DNA of 64,000 nucleotides from Rhizobium sp. RU36D (GCF_900176345.1 NZ_FWXU01000004.1:62001-126000); one strand, 5' to 3'; numbered from the stretch's first letter, positions 17,294 to 27,991 are shown. Program-made: numbers and translations. The notes: generated from the sequence alone by a model not told the origin.

Positions 17294-17321
17294 TTGCGCG
17301 GTGAAAAACGGGTGATATAGA
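17294..17321 (+). promoter_or_regulatory. Promoter of tRNA-Leu
   Basis: TTGCGC and TATAGA are separated by 16 bp, about 50 bp before the mature tRNA. The spacing and the TTGCG-type -35 resemble those found before the two tRNA-Glu genes in this window. Confidence 0.55.
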
Positions 17322-17372
17322 GACGCGCGCTCCGGAGGGGCCATGTCAATGGCAGCATGGGGTTCTTAGGAC

Positions 17373-17457
<85 letters not shown>

Positions 17458-17738
17458 GTATTGCCGTTGAAGCGACGTGAGCAGGGAGAAGATCCCGCTT
17501 CGGCGCTTCTTGTGCCATTTTGCCTGGCAGAATGCTACAGTGCCGTGTGTCCGGCAGGACACGCCCGGAGGCTGAAGCGATTGAATTCGTGCAGGCGGGT
17601 CTAGGGAGCCTATTCGACCTTACCCGGCCTGCATTACAGGATTGCATCAAAGCCACGACCGGGAAGCGATTTCCGGCGTCGTGCTCAGATAAACCAAGGG
17701 CTGTCCGAGCACGGGCGCCACGACATGAAGGTACGAAC

Positions 17739-19217
17739 ATGCAGGTTATCGAAACGCTCGCTGAAGGGCTGAAGCGCGAACTCAAGGTCGTCATTCCGGC
17801 CAAGGACATGGAAGTCAGGATGAACGAGCGCCTGGCCGATGCCAAGGACAAGGTTCGTATCAACGGCTTCCGTCCCGGCAAGGTGCCGGTCGGCCATCTC
17901 AAGAAGATGTACGGCAAGTCGATCATGGCTGAACTGGTCAACGAGATCGTTCGCGACCAGCCGAGCGCGATCCTGTCGGGGCGCGGCGAAAAGTCGGCGA
18001 CCCAGCCCGAAATCTCGATGACTGAAGACGAAGCGCAGGCCAACAAGATCCTGGCCGCCGAAGCCGATTTCGAATTCACGCTGTCCTACGAAGTCATTCC
18101 CGCGATCGAACTGAAGCCGGTTGACGGCATCAAGGTTGTCCGCGAAGTCGTAGAAATCGCTGACTCCGAAGTTGAAGAGCAGATCCTCAAGATCGCCGAA
18201 AGCGCCCGCACCTTCGAAGAGAAGAAGGGCAAGGCCGAAAATGGCGACCGCGTCACCATGGACTATCTCGGCAAGGTCGACGGCGTGCCGTTCGACGGCG
18301 GCAAGGATGAGGATGCCGAACTGGTTCTCGGCTCCGGCCGCTTCATCCCCGGCTTTGAAGACCAGCTTGTTGGCGTGAAGGCCGGCGACGAAAAGGTCAT
18401 CAACGTCAAGTTCCCGGAAGACTATCCGGCAAAGAACCTGGCCGGCAAGGACGCAACCTTCGACATCACCGTCAAGCAGGTTGCCGCCCCGGCCGCGGTC
18501 GAAATCAACGACGAACTGGCCTCCAAGCTCGGCATCGAATCCGTCGACCGTCTCAAGGAAGTCGTTCGCGGCCAGATCGAAAGCCAGTACGGCTCGGTTA
18601 CCCGCCAGAAGGTCAAGCGCCAGATCCTCGACCAGCTCGACTCCATGTACCAGTTCGACACGCCCTCGCGTCTCGTTGACGCCGAGTTCGAAAACATCTG
18701 GCGCCAGATCAACACCGACCTGCAGCAGTCCGGCAAGACCTTCGAAGACGAAGACACCACGGAAGAAGCCGCTCGCGAGGAATATCGCAAGCTGGCAGAA
18801 CGCCGCGTTCGTCTCGGCCTCGTTCTGTCCGAAATCGGCGAAAAGGCCGGCATCGAAGTGACCGAGGAAGAAATGCAGCGCTCGCTCTATGCACAGTTGC
18901 AGCAGTTCCCGGGTCAGGAAAAGCAGATCCTCGACTTCTTCCGCAACACGCCCGGCGCTGCCGCTTCGCTGCGCGCCCCGATTTTCGAAGAGAAGGTCGT
19001 TGACAAGCTGCTGACCGAGATCGACGTCACCGACAAGACCGTGACGAAGGACGAACTGCTGGCCGACGAAGACGGCGAGACCGAGGAAAAGCCGGCGAAG
19101 AAGTCTTCCAAGAAGGCTGCCAAGGCTGAAGCTTCTGAGGCCGAAGGCGAAGAAGCCGCTCCGAAGAAGAAGGCTGCTCCGAAGAAGAAGAAGGCAGATG
19201 AGGCCGACGCCGAGTAA
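17739..19217 (+). CDS. tig: Trigger factor
   Basis: Ribosome-bound chaperone and peptidyl-prolyl isomerase acting on nascent chains. The ribosome-docking signature GFRPGKVP is at residues 43-50, an FKBP-type domain follows at about 160-250, and a helical C-terminal chaperone domain extends to about 435. The last 40 or so residues are a Lys/Ala/Glu-rich tail, giving 492 in all, longer than the 432 of E. coli, as is usual in rhizobia. ATG 17739 is preferred over an open upstream frame because the family starts with MQVIETL. Confidence 0.96.
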   Translation: MQVIETLAEGLKRELKVVIPAKDMEVRMNERLADAKDKVRINGFRPGKVPVGHLKKMYGKSIMAELVNEIVRDQPSAILSGRGEKSATQPEISMTEDEAQANKILAAEADFEFTLSYEVIPAIELKPVDGIKVVREVVEIADSEVEEQILKIAESARTFEEKKGKAENGDRVTMDYLGKVDGVPFDGGKDEDAELVLGSGRFIPGFEDQLVGVKAGDEKVINVKFPEDYPAKNLAGKDATFDITVKQVAAPAAVEINDELASKLGIESVDRLKEVVRGQIESQYGSVTRQKVKRQILDQLDSMYQFDTPSRLVDAEFENIWRQINTDLQQSGKTFEDEDTTEEAAREEYRKLAERRVRLGLVLSEIGEKAGIEVTEEEMQRSLYAQLQQFPGQEKQILDFFRNTPGAAASLRAPIFEEKVVDKLLTEIDVTDKTVTKDELLADEDGETEEKPAKKSSKKAAKAEASEAEGEEAAPKKKAAPKKKKADEADAE

Positions 19218-19241
19218 TCGGCAAACCGTATCGATATATGC

Positions 19242-19269
19242 AAAAGGCCGTCCCTTGGGGCGGCCTTTT
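19242..19269. terminator. Bidirectional terminator after tig
   Basis: AAAAGGCCG and its complement form a 9-bp stem that can extend into the loop by CCC/GGG-type pairs, followed by TTTT. It lies between convergent tig and the endonuclease/exonuclease/phosphatase gene. Confidence 0.85.
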
Positions 19270-19295
19270 CGATTCCAGCCGTGCGCGCCTGGTCG

Positions 19296-20099
19296 TCAGC
19301 CGATCTCCGCCAGCAAGGGGCGATGATCCGATACTTCCGGCGCGGCCACCACGTCGAAGCCATGCACGGTGACATTTGGCGTCACCAGCATGTAGTCGGC
19401 ATAACGACCTTCCTTGGTGTAGAGCGAGGTGCGCGTATCAGTGAACCCGCGGCCGGTGACAAGGTCGGCGAGACCGCGCTCGCCCAGCAAGCGAAATGTC
19501 TCGCTGTCCGGCAGCAGATTGAAATCGCCGCACACCAATAGGCGCTCGCCAGGCGGGTGAATTCGATCGATCAGCGCCAGCAGCGCTCGGGCCTGGGAAC
19601 GTCGCTCCGGGCTGTCACCCTTGCCGGCCGGGTCCCTCAGGCCATGCAGTTGGACGACGGTGATCGGGGCATTCGCTTTCTCATCGAAGAGCCTGATGGC
19701 ATGGGCATTGCGCGATCTCGGATGCTCGCCGAACCCGTGATGGGAATACTGGCCGTGGATGAAATCGAGGATCTGGCCCATGATCGGTATTCCCTTGCGA
19801 ACAAAGGTCGCAAGGCCAAACTCCTGCCAGCAGGTTGCGTCGCCGTCCTGTAACTCGCCCCGTGCCGTCGGGCAGAAAAAGCCATCGTGTCGAGGCAAGA
19901 CGGCTGCTATTTCCTCATAGAGATGGGCGCGTTGCTGCAATTCCACCGCGCCGTCGCGATAGGTCAGCCACGGATTTCGCGCTGATGGCGCGCGAGCGAC
20001 TTCCTGAAGGCACAGGACGTCAGCATCCACAGCTCCAAGATAGGAGAGAAGCGGGCCATGCAGCATGCCTCCCCAGATGTTCAGCGACAGGATTTTCAC
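19296..20099 (-). CDS. Endonuclease/exonuclease/phosphatase family protein
   Basis: A metal-dependent phosphodiesterase of the EEP fold. Family residues are present: Asn7 in LSLNIWGG, Glu33 in LQEVA, the HGLRD motif, GDFNLLPDS and the C-terminal SDHRPLLAE catalytic Asp-His. There is no signal peptide, so it is probably cytoplasmic. The substrate could be DNA, a phospholipid or an inositol phosphate; the sequence alone does not tell. It is 29 bp downstream of sthA on the same strand, so they may be co-transcribed. Confidence 0.85.
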   Translation of the reverse strand: MKILSLNIWGGMLHGPLLSYLGAVDADVLCLQEVARAPSARNPWLTYRDGAVELQQRAHLYEEIAAVLPRHDGFFCPTARGELQDGDATCWQEFGLATFVRKGIPIMGQILDFIHGQYSHHGFGEHPRSRNAHAIRLFDEKANAPITVVQLHGLRDPAGKGDSPERRSQARALLALIDRIHPPGERLLVCGDFNLLPDSETFRLLGERGLADLVTGRGFTDTRTSLYTKEGRYADYMLVTPNVTVHGFDVVAAPEVSDHRPLLAEIG

Positions 20100-20127
20100 A
20101 CGTGGCTCACGGCTCTGAGCGGCCGGA

Positions 20128-21555
20128 TTATTCAGCCGCCTTCTTCTCCATCTTCTCGAACTTCAGCTCGCCCATACGGTTCCAGGCATCGAGCCCGGCG
20201 ATCTTGTAGGCCTCTGCCAGCGTCGGGTAATTGAAGGTGTTCTCGACGAAATATTCGACGGTGCCTTTGAGGTTCAGGACCGCCTGGCCGATATGCACCA
20301 GTTCCGTCGCACCTTCGCCAACGATATGCACGCCGAGCAAGCGGCGGGTTTTCAGCGAGAAGATCATCTTCAAGAGGCCGCTGTCGAGACCCATGATATG
20401 GCCGCGCGAGGTCTCGCGGAAATGGGCGATGCCGCATTCATAGGGGATGCCGCGTTTCTGCACTTCCTCTTCGGTCAGGCCGCAAGTGGAGATTTCCGGC
20501 ACCGCATAGATGCCATAGGGGAAATATTGCGGCGGATCACTCGCGGGTGCGCCAACCGCATGGCGGGCGGCGATGCGGCCCTGTTCCATCGACGTCGAGG
20601 CCAGTGACGGAAAGCCCACCACGTCGCCGGCGGCATAGATGTTCGGCACGGCGGTCTGGAAGGTTTCCGGATCGACCTTGAGGCGTCCGCGGCTATCGGC
20701 TTCAAGCCCGGCGGCCGAGAGGTTGATGCTGTCGGTGGCGCCGACGCGGCCGGCGGCAAACAACACCATCTCCGCCGTCAGCACGCGGCCGTTCTGCAAT
20801 GTGACCCGGCACTTTGTCCCCGGATCGCGTTCAACCTTCTCGACCGTCTGGCCGAAAATCAGCTTCATGTTGCGGTCACGCAGCTGGTAGGCGAAATCTT
20901 CGACGATTTCCTTGTCGATGAAATCCAGCATGGTGTCGCGCGGTTCCACCACGGTCACGGCCGTGTCCAGGGCGCTGAAGATGGTGGCATATTCAATGCC
21001 GATGACGCCGGCGCCGATCACGATCATCGAGCGCGGCAATTCCTTGATCGCCAAGATCTCGTCGCTGTCGATGATGGCGTCGTTGTCGAAGGGAATGTGC
21101 GACGGGCGATAGGGCTTCGTGCCGATGGCGAGAAGTACGGACGTGGCGCCAACGCGCAGGATCTCGCCATCCTCCTTCTCGATCTCGATCGTATTCTTGT
21201 CGATGAACTGCGCCTTGCCGCGCATCTGCTGAACGCGGTTGCGGGAGAACTGGTGCTCGAGAACCTCGACTTCGTGATCAAGGGTGATGAGCAATCGCCG
21301 GCGCAGGTCGTCGGCATTGATTTCCTGCTTGACCCTGTAGCTGCGACCGTAAAAGCCGCGCTCGCGCCAGCCGGTCAGGTTAAGCGCCGTCTCGCGCAGG
21401 GTCTTCGAAGGGATGGTCCCGGTGTGAACGGAAACGCCGCCGACGCGGGTGCCCTTCTCGATCACGAGAACCTTCTTTTCCAGTTTCGCCGCCTGGATGG
21501 CTGCCCGGCGTCCGGCGGGACCGCTGCCTATTACCACGAGATCATACTGGTTCAT
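20128..21555 (-). CDS. sthA: Si-specific NAD(P)+ transhydrogenase (soluble)
   Basis: A flavoprotein that interconverts NADH and NADPH. The FAD site GSGPAG is at residues 10-15 and the NAD site GAGVIGIEYA at about 178-187. The position of the redox disulphide of lipoamide dehydrogenases reads GGVSVHTGTIPSK (39-51) with no cysteine pair, which marks SthA rather than Lpd, glutathione or mercuric reductase. Length of 475 is typical. It is divergent from the peroxiredoxin gene; NADPH supply and peroxide removal may be linked, but that is inference. Confidence 0.93.
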   Translation of the reverse strand: MNQYDLVVIGSGPAGRRAAIQAAKLEKKVLVIEKGTRVGGVSVHTGTIPSKTLRETALNLTGWRERGFYGRSYRVKQEINADDLRRRLLITLDHEVEVLEHQFSRNRVQQMRGKAQFIDKNTIEIEKEDGEILRVGATSVLLAIGTKPYRPSHIPFDNDAIIDSDEILAIKELPRSMIVIGAGVIGIEYATIFSALDTAVTVVEPRDTMLDFIDKEIVEDFAYQLRDRNMKLIFGQTVEKVERDPGTKCRVTLQNGRVLTAEMVLFAAGRVGATDSINLSAAGLEADSRGRLKVDPETFQTAVPNIYAAGDVVGFPSLASTSMEQGRIAARHAVGAPASDPPQYFPYGIYAVPEISTCGLTEEEVQKRGIPYECGIAHFRETSRGHIMGLDSGLLKMIFSLKTRRLLGVHIVGEGATELVHIGQAVLNLKGTVEYFVENTFNYPTLAEAYKIAGLDAWNRMGELKFEKMEKKAAE

Positions 21556-21822
21556 CGCTTCGCCCCGAATCAGGAAGACTTAGTTATTGCACTGCAAAAT
21601 GCGTCGAGGGGCAATGTATCACTGCAATCTAACGGATTTGTTAGCGACGCCCTAACCTGTCGCTTTTCAGCCATGACGAGCAGACGGCAATTTATTCCAA
21701 TCCCCCGAACAAAAAGAGCAAGGAAACCGCCAGAACCCCGGGCGAGTGGGCGAAGTTTCGCCGACAGGGGCCTGCCAAGCTGGCACTATGGCGCAAACGC
21801 ATTTTTAAGGGAGTTTGCAGAA

Positions 21823-22482
21823 ATGAGCCTTCGCATCAATCAGACCGCGCCGGACTTCACCGCCGACACCACCCAGGGCGAGATCAAGTTCCACGACTGG
21901 ATCGGCGATAGCTGGGCAGTGCTGTTCTCGCACCCGAAGAATTTTACGCCGGTCTGCACCACCGAGCTTGGCGCCATGGCCGGCCTGGATGACGAGTTCC
22001 GCAAGCGCAATGTCAAGGTTATCGGCATTTCGGTTGATCCGGTGGATAGCCACACCAAGTGGAAGCAGGACATCAAGACCGCGACCGGCTTCGAAGTCGG
22101 CTACCCGCTGATCGGCGACAAGGACCTGAAGGTCGCAAAACTCTATGACATGCTGCCGGACGACGCGGGCAATAGCTCGGAAGGCCGCACGCCGGCAGAC
22201 AATGCGACCGTTCGCTCTGTTTATGTCATCGGCCCCGACAAGAAGATCAAGCTGATCCTCACCTATCCCATGACCACGGGCCGCAACTTCGATGAGATCC
22301 TGCGGACGATCGATTCGATCCAGTTGACGGCCAAGCATCAGGTGGCAACGCCCGCCAACTGGAAGCAGGGCGACGACGTGATCATCACCGCCGCCGTCTC
22401 CAATGAAGACGCCATCGCCCGCTTCGGCTCCTTCGACACGGTTCTACCCTATCTGCGCAAGACCAAGCAGCCGACGGCTTGA
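21823..22482 (+). CDS. 1-Cys peroxiredoxin (Prx6 / LsfA type)
   Basis: Reduces peroxides through a single reactive cysteine. The active-site motif NFTPVCTTELG places Cys45, and it is the only cysteine in the 219 residues, so no intramolecular resolving cysteine exists. The extended C-terminal domain is typical of Prx6. ATG 21823 follows AAGGGAG with good spacing; the frame is open far upstream but without family character. A terminator-like hairpin follows the stop. Confidence 0.93.
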   Translation: MSLRINQTAPDFTADTTQGEIKFHDWIGDSWAVLFSHPKNFTPVCTTELGAMAGLDDEFRKRNVKVIGISVDPVDSHTKWKQDIKTATGFEVGYPLIGDKDLKVAKLYDMLPDDAGNSSEGRTPADNATVRSVYVIGPDKKIKLILTYPMTTGRNFDEILRTIDSIQLTAKHQVATPANWKQGDDVIITAAVSNEDAIARFGSFDTVLPYLRKTKQPTA

Positions 22483-22508
22483 GGCGATTAGCATAAGAGG
22501 TACGGTGG

Positions 22509-22529
22509 AGGCCGGCTTTGCCGGCCTTT
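22509..22529 (+). terminator. Terminator after the peroxiredoxin gene
   Basis: AGGCCGGC pairs perfectly with its complement across a TTT loop and is followed by two or three T residues. Short T run, so efficiency is uncertain. Confidence 0.55.
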
Positions 22530-22588
22530 CGCATGACTGCAATTATCTATTGTGATAACACCGTTATTCTGCGGGTCGTGAACGACCA

Positions 22589-22957
22589 GTGGTGCGGCGG
22601 GATTTTGGATCTCTTTGGAATGGGCGGCGAGCCGTCGCATTTGCGGCTTTTGGCAGCGAAGGATTTCAGTACTTGCCGCGAAAGGTTGCAATTTACGGCT
22701 TTATAGTGTGCGTACTGTTGCTGATATTTGTAATGGCACTCGGAATTGTTATTGGTTTCTACGAAAAAATACTTTCTGCCGTGCTGCCTGAGAGAATAAT
22801 CTATATTGTTCCTGTGTTTATGATTCCGGCTTGTTTACTGCTGATTATATTTGGATTCGTGAATTTCTTTTCAATTATGATGTCCATGTTGATAAAGGCT
22901 GACCCGTCCTACGAAATCATTCGAAAGTCCGGCTCTCCTTTCCACTATTTGGTTTAG
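22589..22957 (+). CDS. Small membrane protein of unknown function in AT-rich DNA
   Basis: A possible 122-residue protein with two strong hydrophobic segments (about residues 35-57 and 68-95) and a short polar tail. I do not recognise it. The only long-frame start is GTG 22589 without a good ribosome site; translation may begin later. The DNA from about 22690 to 22960 is clearly richer in A and T than its surroundings, which suggests recent arrival or relaxed selection. It could also be non-coding, so confidence is moderate. Confidence 0.4.
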   Translation: MVRRDFGSLWNGRRAVAFAAFGSEGFQYLPRKVAIYGFIVCVLLLIFVMALGIVIGFYEKILSAVLPERIIYIVPVFMIPACLLLIIFGFVNFFSIMMSMLIKADPSYEIIRKSGSPFHYLV

Positions 22958-23034
22958 AAGGAGATCCGGGATGAAATAGAATTGCACGTTCCGCCGGATT
23001 GACATCATTAGTGCCCACAGCGCGGTGACCACCC

Positions 23035-23883
23035 TCAAATCAACCTTAGTCCCTTCAAGCTTGCATGGCCATCGCGGCCGATGATGATGTGGTCGTGCAC
23101 CGTGATGCCCAGCGGCTTGGCGCTTTCGATGATCTTCTTGGTCATGTCGATATCGGCGCGCGATGGCGTGGGGTCGCCTGAGGGGTGGTTGTGGACAAGG
23201 ATCAGTGCGGTGGCCGAGAGTTCCAGCGCCCGCTTCACCACTTCCCGCGTGTAGACAGGGGTGTGGTCCACGGTGCCACGGCCCTGGACCTCGTCGGCGA
23301 TCAGCGCATTACGCTTGTCGAGGAACAGGATGCGGAACTGTTCGCGCGCCTCATAGGCCATGGCGGCGTGGCAGTAATCGATCACCGATGACCAGGAGGC
23401 GAGTACCTGCTTGCCGCGCAATTCGCTTTTCAGCATGCGGTGGGCGGCAGCACCAATCAGTTTCAGGTCGGAGGCCACAGCCTCACCCACGCCCTTGACC
23501 TCCGTCAAAAGCGGCGCCGGCGCACCGAGCACGCCGCCGAGCGTGCCGAACCGGGCGATCAGCGCCTTGGCGATCGGCTTGGTATCGCGCCGCGGAATGA
23601 GGCGGAAGAGCAGGAGTTCCAGCAATTCGTAGTCGGCCAGCGCCGTATCGCCGCTTTCCTTGAAGCGGCTGCGCAGCCGCTCGCGATGGCCGTGGTAATG
23701 CGCCTCCGGTTCCGTCGCGGCAGGGGCAGCGGTCTTCACCGCACGCTTCTTCAGCGCCGAGGCCTTGCCGGCCTGTTCGGAAAAGAAGTGCCGTTCGTCG
23801 GCTACGCCCGCGTCGATCTCCGCCGCCTCGTCGAAATCGAAAACGGGGTCTTCGTGTTCCGATGGACGAGGAGGTCGGGCCAT
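23035..23883 (-). CDS. radC: RadC family JAB-domain protein
   Basis: A JAMM/MPN+ metalloprotein of uncertain role, despite the historical link to DNA repair. A helix-hairpin-helix-like region at about 80-140 includes [12 protein letters not shown]. The JAMM motif [14 protein letters not shown] is at residues 231-244. The first 60 residues are poorly conserved and basic. Length of 282 is a little above the family norm. It starts three bases after map on the same strand, in the order sfsA-map-radC. Confidence 0.92.
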   Translation of the reverse strand: MARPPRPSEHEDPVFDFDEAAEIDAGVADERHFFSEQAGKASALKKRAVKTAAPAATEPEAHYHGHRERLRSRFKESGDTALADYELLELLLFRLIPRRDTKPIAKALIARFGTLGGVLGAPAPLLTEVKGVGEAVASDLKLIGAAAHRMLKSELRGKQVLASWSSVIDYCHAAMAYEAREQFRILFLDKRNALIADEVQGRGTVDHTPVYTREVVKRALELSATALILVHNHPSGDPTPSRADIDMTKKIIESAKPLGITVHDHIIIGRDGHASLKGLRLI

Positions 23884-23886
23884 GCG

Positions 23887-24723
23887 TCAGCCTTTGAGCG
23901 GCGGCAGTCCCGGTCGGTCCAGGCCGCCCGGCGACAGGGTGAAGATTTCGCAGCCCGTCGCCGTCACGCCCACGGCATGTTCATACTGGGCCGTCAACGA
24001 CCGGTCGCGGGTGACGGCCGTCCAGCCATCGGCCAGCACCTTCACATGCGGACGCCCAAGATTGATCATCGGCTCGATGGTGAAGATCATGCCCTCGCGC
24101 ATCTCGGGTCCTTCGCTGGCGCGACCGTAATGCAGGATGTTGGGACTGTCATGGAATAGCTGGCCAACGCCGTGGCCGCAAAAATCGCGGACAACGGAGC
24201 AACGCTCGGCCTCGGCATAGGTCTGGATCGCTTCGCCGATGGCACCCGTTCGCACGCCGGGCCGAACGGCCGCGATTCCGCGCATCAGGCATTCATGGGT
24301 CACTTCCAGCAGCCGCTCGGCCGCCCGCTTGATTTCGCCGACGGGATACATCCGGCTCGAATCGCCATGCCATCCGTCCAGCACATAGGTGACGTCGATA
24401 TTGACGATGTCGCCTTCGCGCAGCGGCTTGTCGTCGGGGATCCCGTGGCAAACCACGTGATTGATCGAGGTGCAGGACGACTTGGTGTATCCGCGATAGT
24501 TTAGGGTCGCGGGCAGAGCGCCATTGTCCATGCCGAATTCGAAGACGAAGCGGTCGATCGCATTGGTCGTCACGCCGGGCTTCACAAACGGCACCAGCTC
24601 GTCCAGGCAACGCGCCGTCAGCTGGCAAGCTCGCCGCATGCCGGCAAAGCCCTCGGCGTCATAGAGCCGGATCGCTCCCGTGTTTTTTGGCGGGGCCGTT
24701 GCCGCGTCGATATAATTGACCAT
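23887..24723 (-). CDS. map: Type I methionine aminopeptidase
   Basis: Removes the initiator methionine from nascent proteins. The five metal ligands can be read as Asp110, Asp121, His184, Glu217 and Glu248, with substrate-binding His93 in VCHG. The 278-residue length includes an N-terminal extension of about 20 residues compared with E. coli Map. It lies between sfsA (10-bp gap) and radC, forming a likely operon. Confidence 0.95.
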   Translation of the reverse strand: MVNYIDAATAPPKNTGAIRLYDAEGFAGMRRACQLTARCLDELVPFVKPGVTTNAIDRFVFEFGMDNGALPATLNYRGYTKSSCTSINHVVCHGIPDDKPLREGDIVNIDVTYVLDGWHGDSSRMYPVGEIKRAAERLLEVTHECLMRGIAAVRPGVRTGAIGEAIQTYAEAERCSVVRDFCGHGVGQLFHDSPNILHYGRASEGPEMREGMIFTIEPMINLGRPHVKVLADGWTAVTRDRSLTAQYEHAVGVTATGCEIFTLSPGGLDRPGLPPLKG

Positions 24724-24733
24724 GCAAGCACTT

Positions 24734-25477
24734 TCAGTCCGTCGTTGAGACCCTTTGTCTTAATGTAGCAATGCCCGGTTCGTCTATCGGGATCAATCCG
24801 GATGGCGCGATTTCGTCGCGGCCCACCCGGCATTTCAGCGCAAATGCCTCCACCCCGCGGGCGACCGCGCGGCGAAAGGCGACGCCATAGGCCGGATCGA
24901 GATCGCCCGAGAGCCGAAAGCGGTCACAGTCATGGCGCTGGACGAGATAGATCATGATGGCGCGATGGCCGGCGTCTACCATGTCGCCGAGTTCTTCCAG
25001 ATGCTTCGCACCACGTGACGTGACCGTATCGGGAAATTCCGCTAGGCCGGGACTTCTGGTGAAATGCACATTCTTCACCTCGACATAGGTGTCGGGCATT
25101 CCTCCGCCTGATAGCAGCAGATCGATGCGCGAGTTGCGGCCATAGCGCTGTTCCCGCTTGATAACGGGATAGAGATGCAGGTTGTCGATCAGGCCTTTGC
25201 GGATGCCTTCTTCTGCCAGCGCGTTCGGCAAGGCGGTGTTGATGCCGACCAGATGGCCATCGACCTCGACCAGTTCCAAAGCATAGCGGTATTTCCGCGC
25301 CGCCGACTGGTGTTGCGACAGCCATATGTTTGACCCAGGCGCAGTCAGGCCTCGCATGGAACCGGTATTCGGACAAAAGCCCGTGATTTCCTCACCCGAA
25401 GCCAGCACGGCATCGAACAGGAAGCGCTTGTAGCGCTGGATGAGGCGGGCAGGAACCAGCGGCGGATCAAAGATCAT
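24734..25477 (-). CDS. sfsA: SfsA DNA/RNA nuclease family protein
   Basis: SfsA was first noted for stimulating sugar fermentation genes in E. coli; the fold is a nucleic-acid-binding OB domain plus a restriction-nuclease-like domain. The 247 residues show FDAVL, the CPNTGSM segment, RIDLLL and YVEVKNVHF (nuclease core with E-V-K). First gene of sfsA-map-radC. The length is normal. Confidence 0.93.
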   Translation of the reverse strand: MIFDPPLVPARLIQRYKRFLFDAVLASGEEITGFCPNTGSMRGLTAPGSNIWLSQHQSAARKYRYALELVEVDGHLVGINTALPNALAEEGIRKGLIDNLHLYPVIKREQRYGRNSRIDLLLSGGGMPDTYVEVKNVHFTRSPGLAEFPDTVTSRGAKHLEELGDMVDAGHRAIMIYLVQRHDCDRFRLSGDLDPAYGVAFRRAVARGVEAFALKCRVGRDEIAPSGLIPIDEPGIATLRQRVSTTD

Positions 25478-25517
25478 CTGGTGACTGCCGACCCCGGACC
25501 TTTAACACTGGCGCTGG

Positions 25518-27365
25518 TCAGACGCGCACCATCACATAGGTACCCGGTGCGTCGGCAATAGCGTTCAGCGCACCGCCTCCGGGAATGCGGGCCGGAACCC
25601 GCTCGTCGTCAAGGCTCTCGATCCACTTTTGCCAATGCGGCCACCAGGAGCCCGGCGTTTCCTTGGCCGAGGAGACCCAATCCTCGAACTCGCCCTGCGG
25701 CGGACCGCCGGTCCAGTATTGGTATTTCTGCTTGTCGGGCGGGTTGACCACGCCGGCGATGTGACCGGAACCGCTCAGCACATAGCTGACGGGGCCGCCG
25801 AAATACTGGCTACCGACAAAAACGGATTTGGCCGGCGCGATATGGTCTTCCTTGGTGGCGAGATTATAGACCGGGATCGTCACGTCCTTCAGCGACAGCG
25901 TCTTGCCTGCCAGTTCCATTCGGCCCTTGGTCAGGTTGTTGTTCAGGTAGCAATTGCGCAGGTAATAGGAGTGGTTTGCCGCAGCCATGCGGGTGGAATC
26001 GGAATTCCAGTAGAGGAGGTCGAAGGGTAGGGGATCCTGGCCCTTCAGGTAGTTGTTGACGAAATAGGGCCAGATCAGTTCGGAAGCCCGGAGCATGTTG
26101 AAGGCCGCCGCCATCTTCGAGCCGTCAAGATAGCCCGCCTCCTTCATCCGGTTTTCGATGGAGCTGATCTGCTCCTCGTCGGCAAATACCTTGAGGTCAC
26201 CGGCATAGGTGAAGTCGACCTGCGTGGTGAAGAAGGTCGCACTGGCGATCCGCTTGTCGCCCTCCTGCGCATGCAAGGCGAGCGTGGCCGCGAGCAGGGT
26301 TCCGCCGACGCAGTAGCCGACCGCGTTCACCTCGCGCTCGCCGGTTGCCTTCTCGACCGTATCCAGCGCAAACTCGATACCGTCGCGAACATAGGCCTCC
26401 CAATCCTTATCGGCATGCCGTTCGTCGGGATTGACCCAGGAGATGACAAAGACCGTCTGTCCCTGGTCCATGCACCATTTGATGAAGCTCTTCTGCGGAT
26501 TGAGGTCGAGGATATAGAACTTGTTGATCCATGGCGGCACGATCAGCAGCGGGCGCTTCAGCACCGTGTCCGTCGTCGCCTCGTATTGCAGCACTTCGCA
26601 GACGTCGCTCTGCGCAATGACCTTGCCGGGCGAGAGCGCCAGATTCTTGCCGACCGCAAACTTGCTGTAGTCCGTCTGGCGCAGCCGCAGGTCGCCACCG
26701 CCGGCTGCGATGTCTTCGGCCAGCATTTTCATGCCGCGCACGAGATTTTCGCCATGGCTACTGACGGTCTCGCGATAGACCTGTGGATTGGTCATCACGA
26801 AATTGACGGGAGACAGCGCCGCCGTCAGTTGACGGACATAGAAGGCGGCCTTGTGACGCGTATGGGCGTCAAGACCGTCGGCTTCCGCGACCATCTTCTC
26901 CGCCCATTGCGAGACGACGAGATAGACCTGGCGCATGAAGTCGAAGAACGGATTGCGCTCCCAGTCCTCGTCGGAGAAGCGCTTGTCCTTGGCCGCAGCC
27001 TCGCCCACCGTCATGGCTTCACCCGCCATCCGCTGCATGCCGCGGGTCCATATGGCGAATACGCCCGCCATGAGATGGGTTTGCGCCTCAAGCGTGCGCT
27101 TGGGATCGGCCATCCAGTATTCGACGACCTTTGAGAGGGTCTTGACCAGTTCGGCTAGGGGTTCGGCAGCGGCGGAGCTGTCGATCACGCCCTGCTCGCG
27201 CGGCGCGATCCAGGCCGATGCCGCCTTGCCGAGATTTTCCAGCGCCTTGGCGACATTGACCGCCATGGCCTCCGGGTTTTTCACGACATAAGGTTCGATG
27301 AGTTTAGGGTTGAAACCCGGCATTGCCCCGCGGTTTTCGTCGTTTTCGGTGGTTCCGTTGTTCAC
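25518..27365 (-). CDS. phaC: Class I poly(3-hydroxyalkanoate) synthase
   Basis: Polymerises 3-hydroxyacyl-CoA to storage polyester at the granule surface. The lipase-like box GYCVGG places catalytic Cys352. The downstream Asp (in ATKEDHIAP) and His (in GSGHIAG) complete the triad. At 615 residues it fits class I enzymes that act without PhaE/PhaR partners. The start is GTG 27365 behind GGGAGG. It is transcribed alone, divergent from a lipoprotein gene, and phaA/phaB are not nearby. Confidence 0.95.
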   Translation of the reverse strand: MNNGTTENDENRGAMPGFNPKLIEPYVVKNPEAMAVNVAKALENLGKAASAWIAPREQGVIDSSAAAEPLAELVKTLSKVVEYWMADPKRTLEAQTHLMAGVFAIWTRGMQRMAGEAMTVGEAAAKDKRFSDEDWERNPFFDFMRQVYLVVSQWAEKMVAEADGLDAHTRHKAAFYVRQLTAALSPVNFVMTNPQVYRETVSSHGENLVRGMKMLAEDIAAGGGDLRLRQTDYSKFAVGKNLALSPGKVIAQSDVCEVLQYEATTDTVLKRPLLIVPPWINKFYILDLNPQKSFIKWCMDQGQTVFVISWVNPDERHADKDWEAYVRDGIEFALDTVEKATGEREVNAVGYCVGGTLLAATLALHAQEGDKRIASATFFTTQVDFTYAGDLKVFADEEQISSIENRMKEAGYLDGSKMAAAFNMLRASELIWPYFVNNYLKGQDPLPFDLLYWNSDSTRMAAANHSYYLRNCYLNNNLTKGRMELAGKTLSLKDVTIPVYNLATKEDHIAPAKSVFVGSQYFGGPVSYVLSGSGHIAGVVNPPDKQKYQYWTGGPPQGEFEDWVSSAKETPGSWWPHWQKWIESLDDERVPARIPGGGALNAIADAPGTYVMVRV

Positions 27366-27513
27366 CGCGCCCTCCCGAAGCGTCTTAATCGTTCTTTTGT
27401 AATTGCATATCCTGCAACAAAGCGACTAAAAGTTCCAGCGATAGAAAGCACACGAGACTTAAGTCCGGTGTGACCAGGCGGCCATGGCGATGCGTGGCCC
27501 TGAGGGGTTTAGG

Positions 27514-27918
27514 ATGAAGCTTCACGACCAGGCAAAGACGGTGGCAGTCCTGCTTCGCGCGATAGCGATCGCGGCGCCGGCCTTTGGCTTATCTGGCTGT
27601 TTTTCGGTTGATGGTACGTCGTTCCAACCCCAGCCTCTGGCGGAAGTCGCGGCTTCGCCTGCACCTGTCTCCACGACAGCGGTGCCGACCGGTCCCGTCA
27701 ATACGGGCCGGTATCCGACATTTGGCGGTCCGCTGACTGCGGCGAATGTGCAGATGGAAAACACGGATGCGGCCAAGATCGAGGCGCGCATGACGGCCTT
27801 GTCGGCGGCGCGCCGGTCCGGCTCGGTCACCGAGGCGGAATACCAGAGACGGCTTGCGGAGCTGCGTCGCCTCGCCAGCGAGCATGGCGCCGCAACGGAA
27901 GCCGAAATCTCCAATTAG
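27514..27918 (+). CDS. Small lipoprotein with SHOCT-like tail
   Basis: From ATG 27514 (GAGGGG six bases upstream) the 134 residues start with a lipoprotein signal ending in LSGC, lipidated Cys29. A Pro/Ala/Thr-rich spacer follows. The C-terminus has a helical SHOCT-like segment (ARRSGSVTEAEYQRRLAELR). I do not know its function; it is probably outer- or inner-membrane anchored. It faces away from phaC and precedes alaC. Confidence 0.72.
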   Translation: MKLHDQAKTVAVLLRAIAIAAPAFGLSGCFSVDGTSFQPQPLAEVAASPAPVSTTAVPTGPVNTGRYPTFGGPLTAANVQMENTDAAKIEARMTALSAARRSGSVTEAEYQRRLAELRRLASEHGAATEAEISN

Positions 27919-27969
27919 CCCTTGCGTTTCGGGTGATTCGGAAGCAAACCACGCCCCAAGTGGGCCGTG

Positions 27970-27991
27970 CCCCGCCGTTTCACCGGCGGGG
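27970..27991. other. Stem-loop downstream of the lipoprotein gene
   Basis: An 8-bp GC stem (CCCCGCCG and complement) is followed by TC and six A residues. It works as a canonical terminator only on the minus strand; on the plus strand it may still end or stabilise the lipoprotein mRNA. A second 7-bp inverted repeat (TACCGCA) lies at 28001-28025. Confidence 0.45.

Noticed and set aside
17343-17369. Eight-codon leader frame with GGAGG before tRNA-Leu
   Set aside because: Has a ribosome-site-like sequence, but no downstream coding gene that it could attenuate and no amino-acid bias; most likely chance.
20128-21555. Dihydrolipoamide dehydrogenase or mercuric reductase
   Set aside because: The redox cysteine pair is absent, which points to soluble transhydrogenase.
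22494-22706. Coding region on either strand just after the peroxiredoxin gene
   Set aside because: Short frames across the terminator hairpin with no ribosome site.
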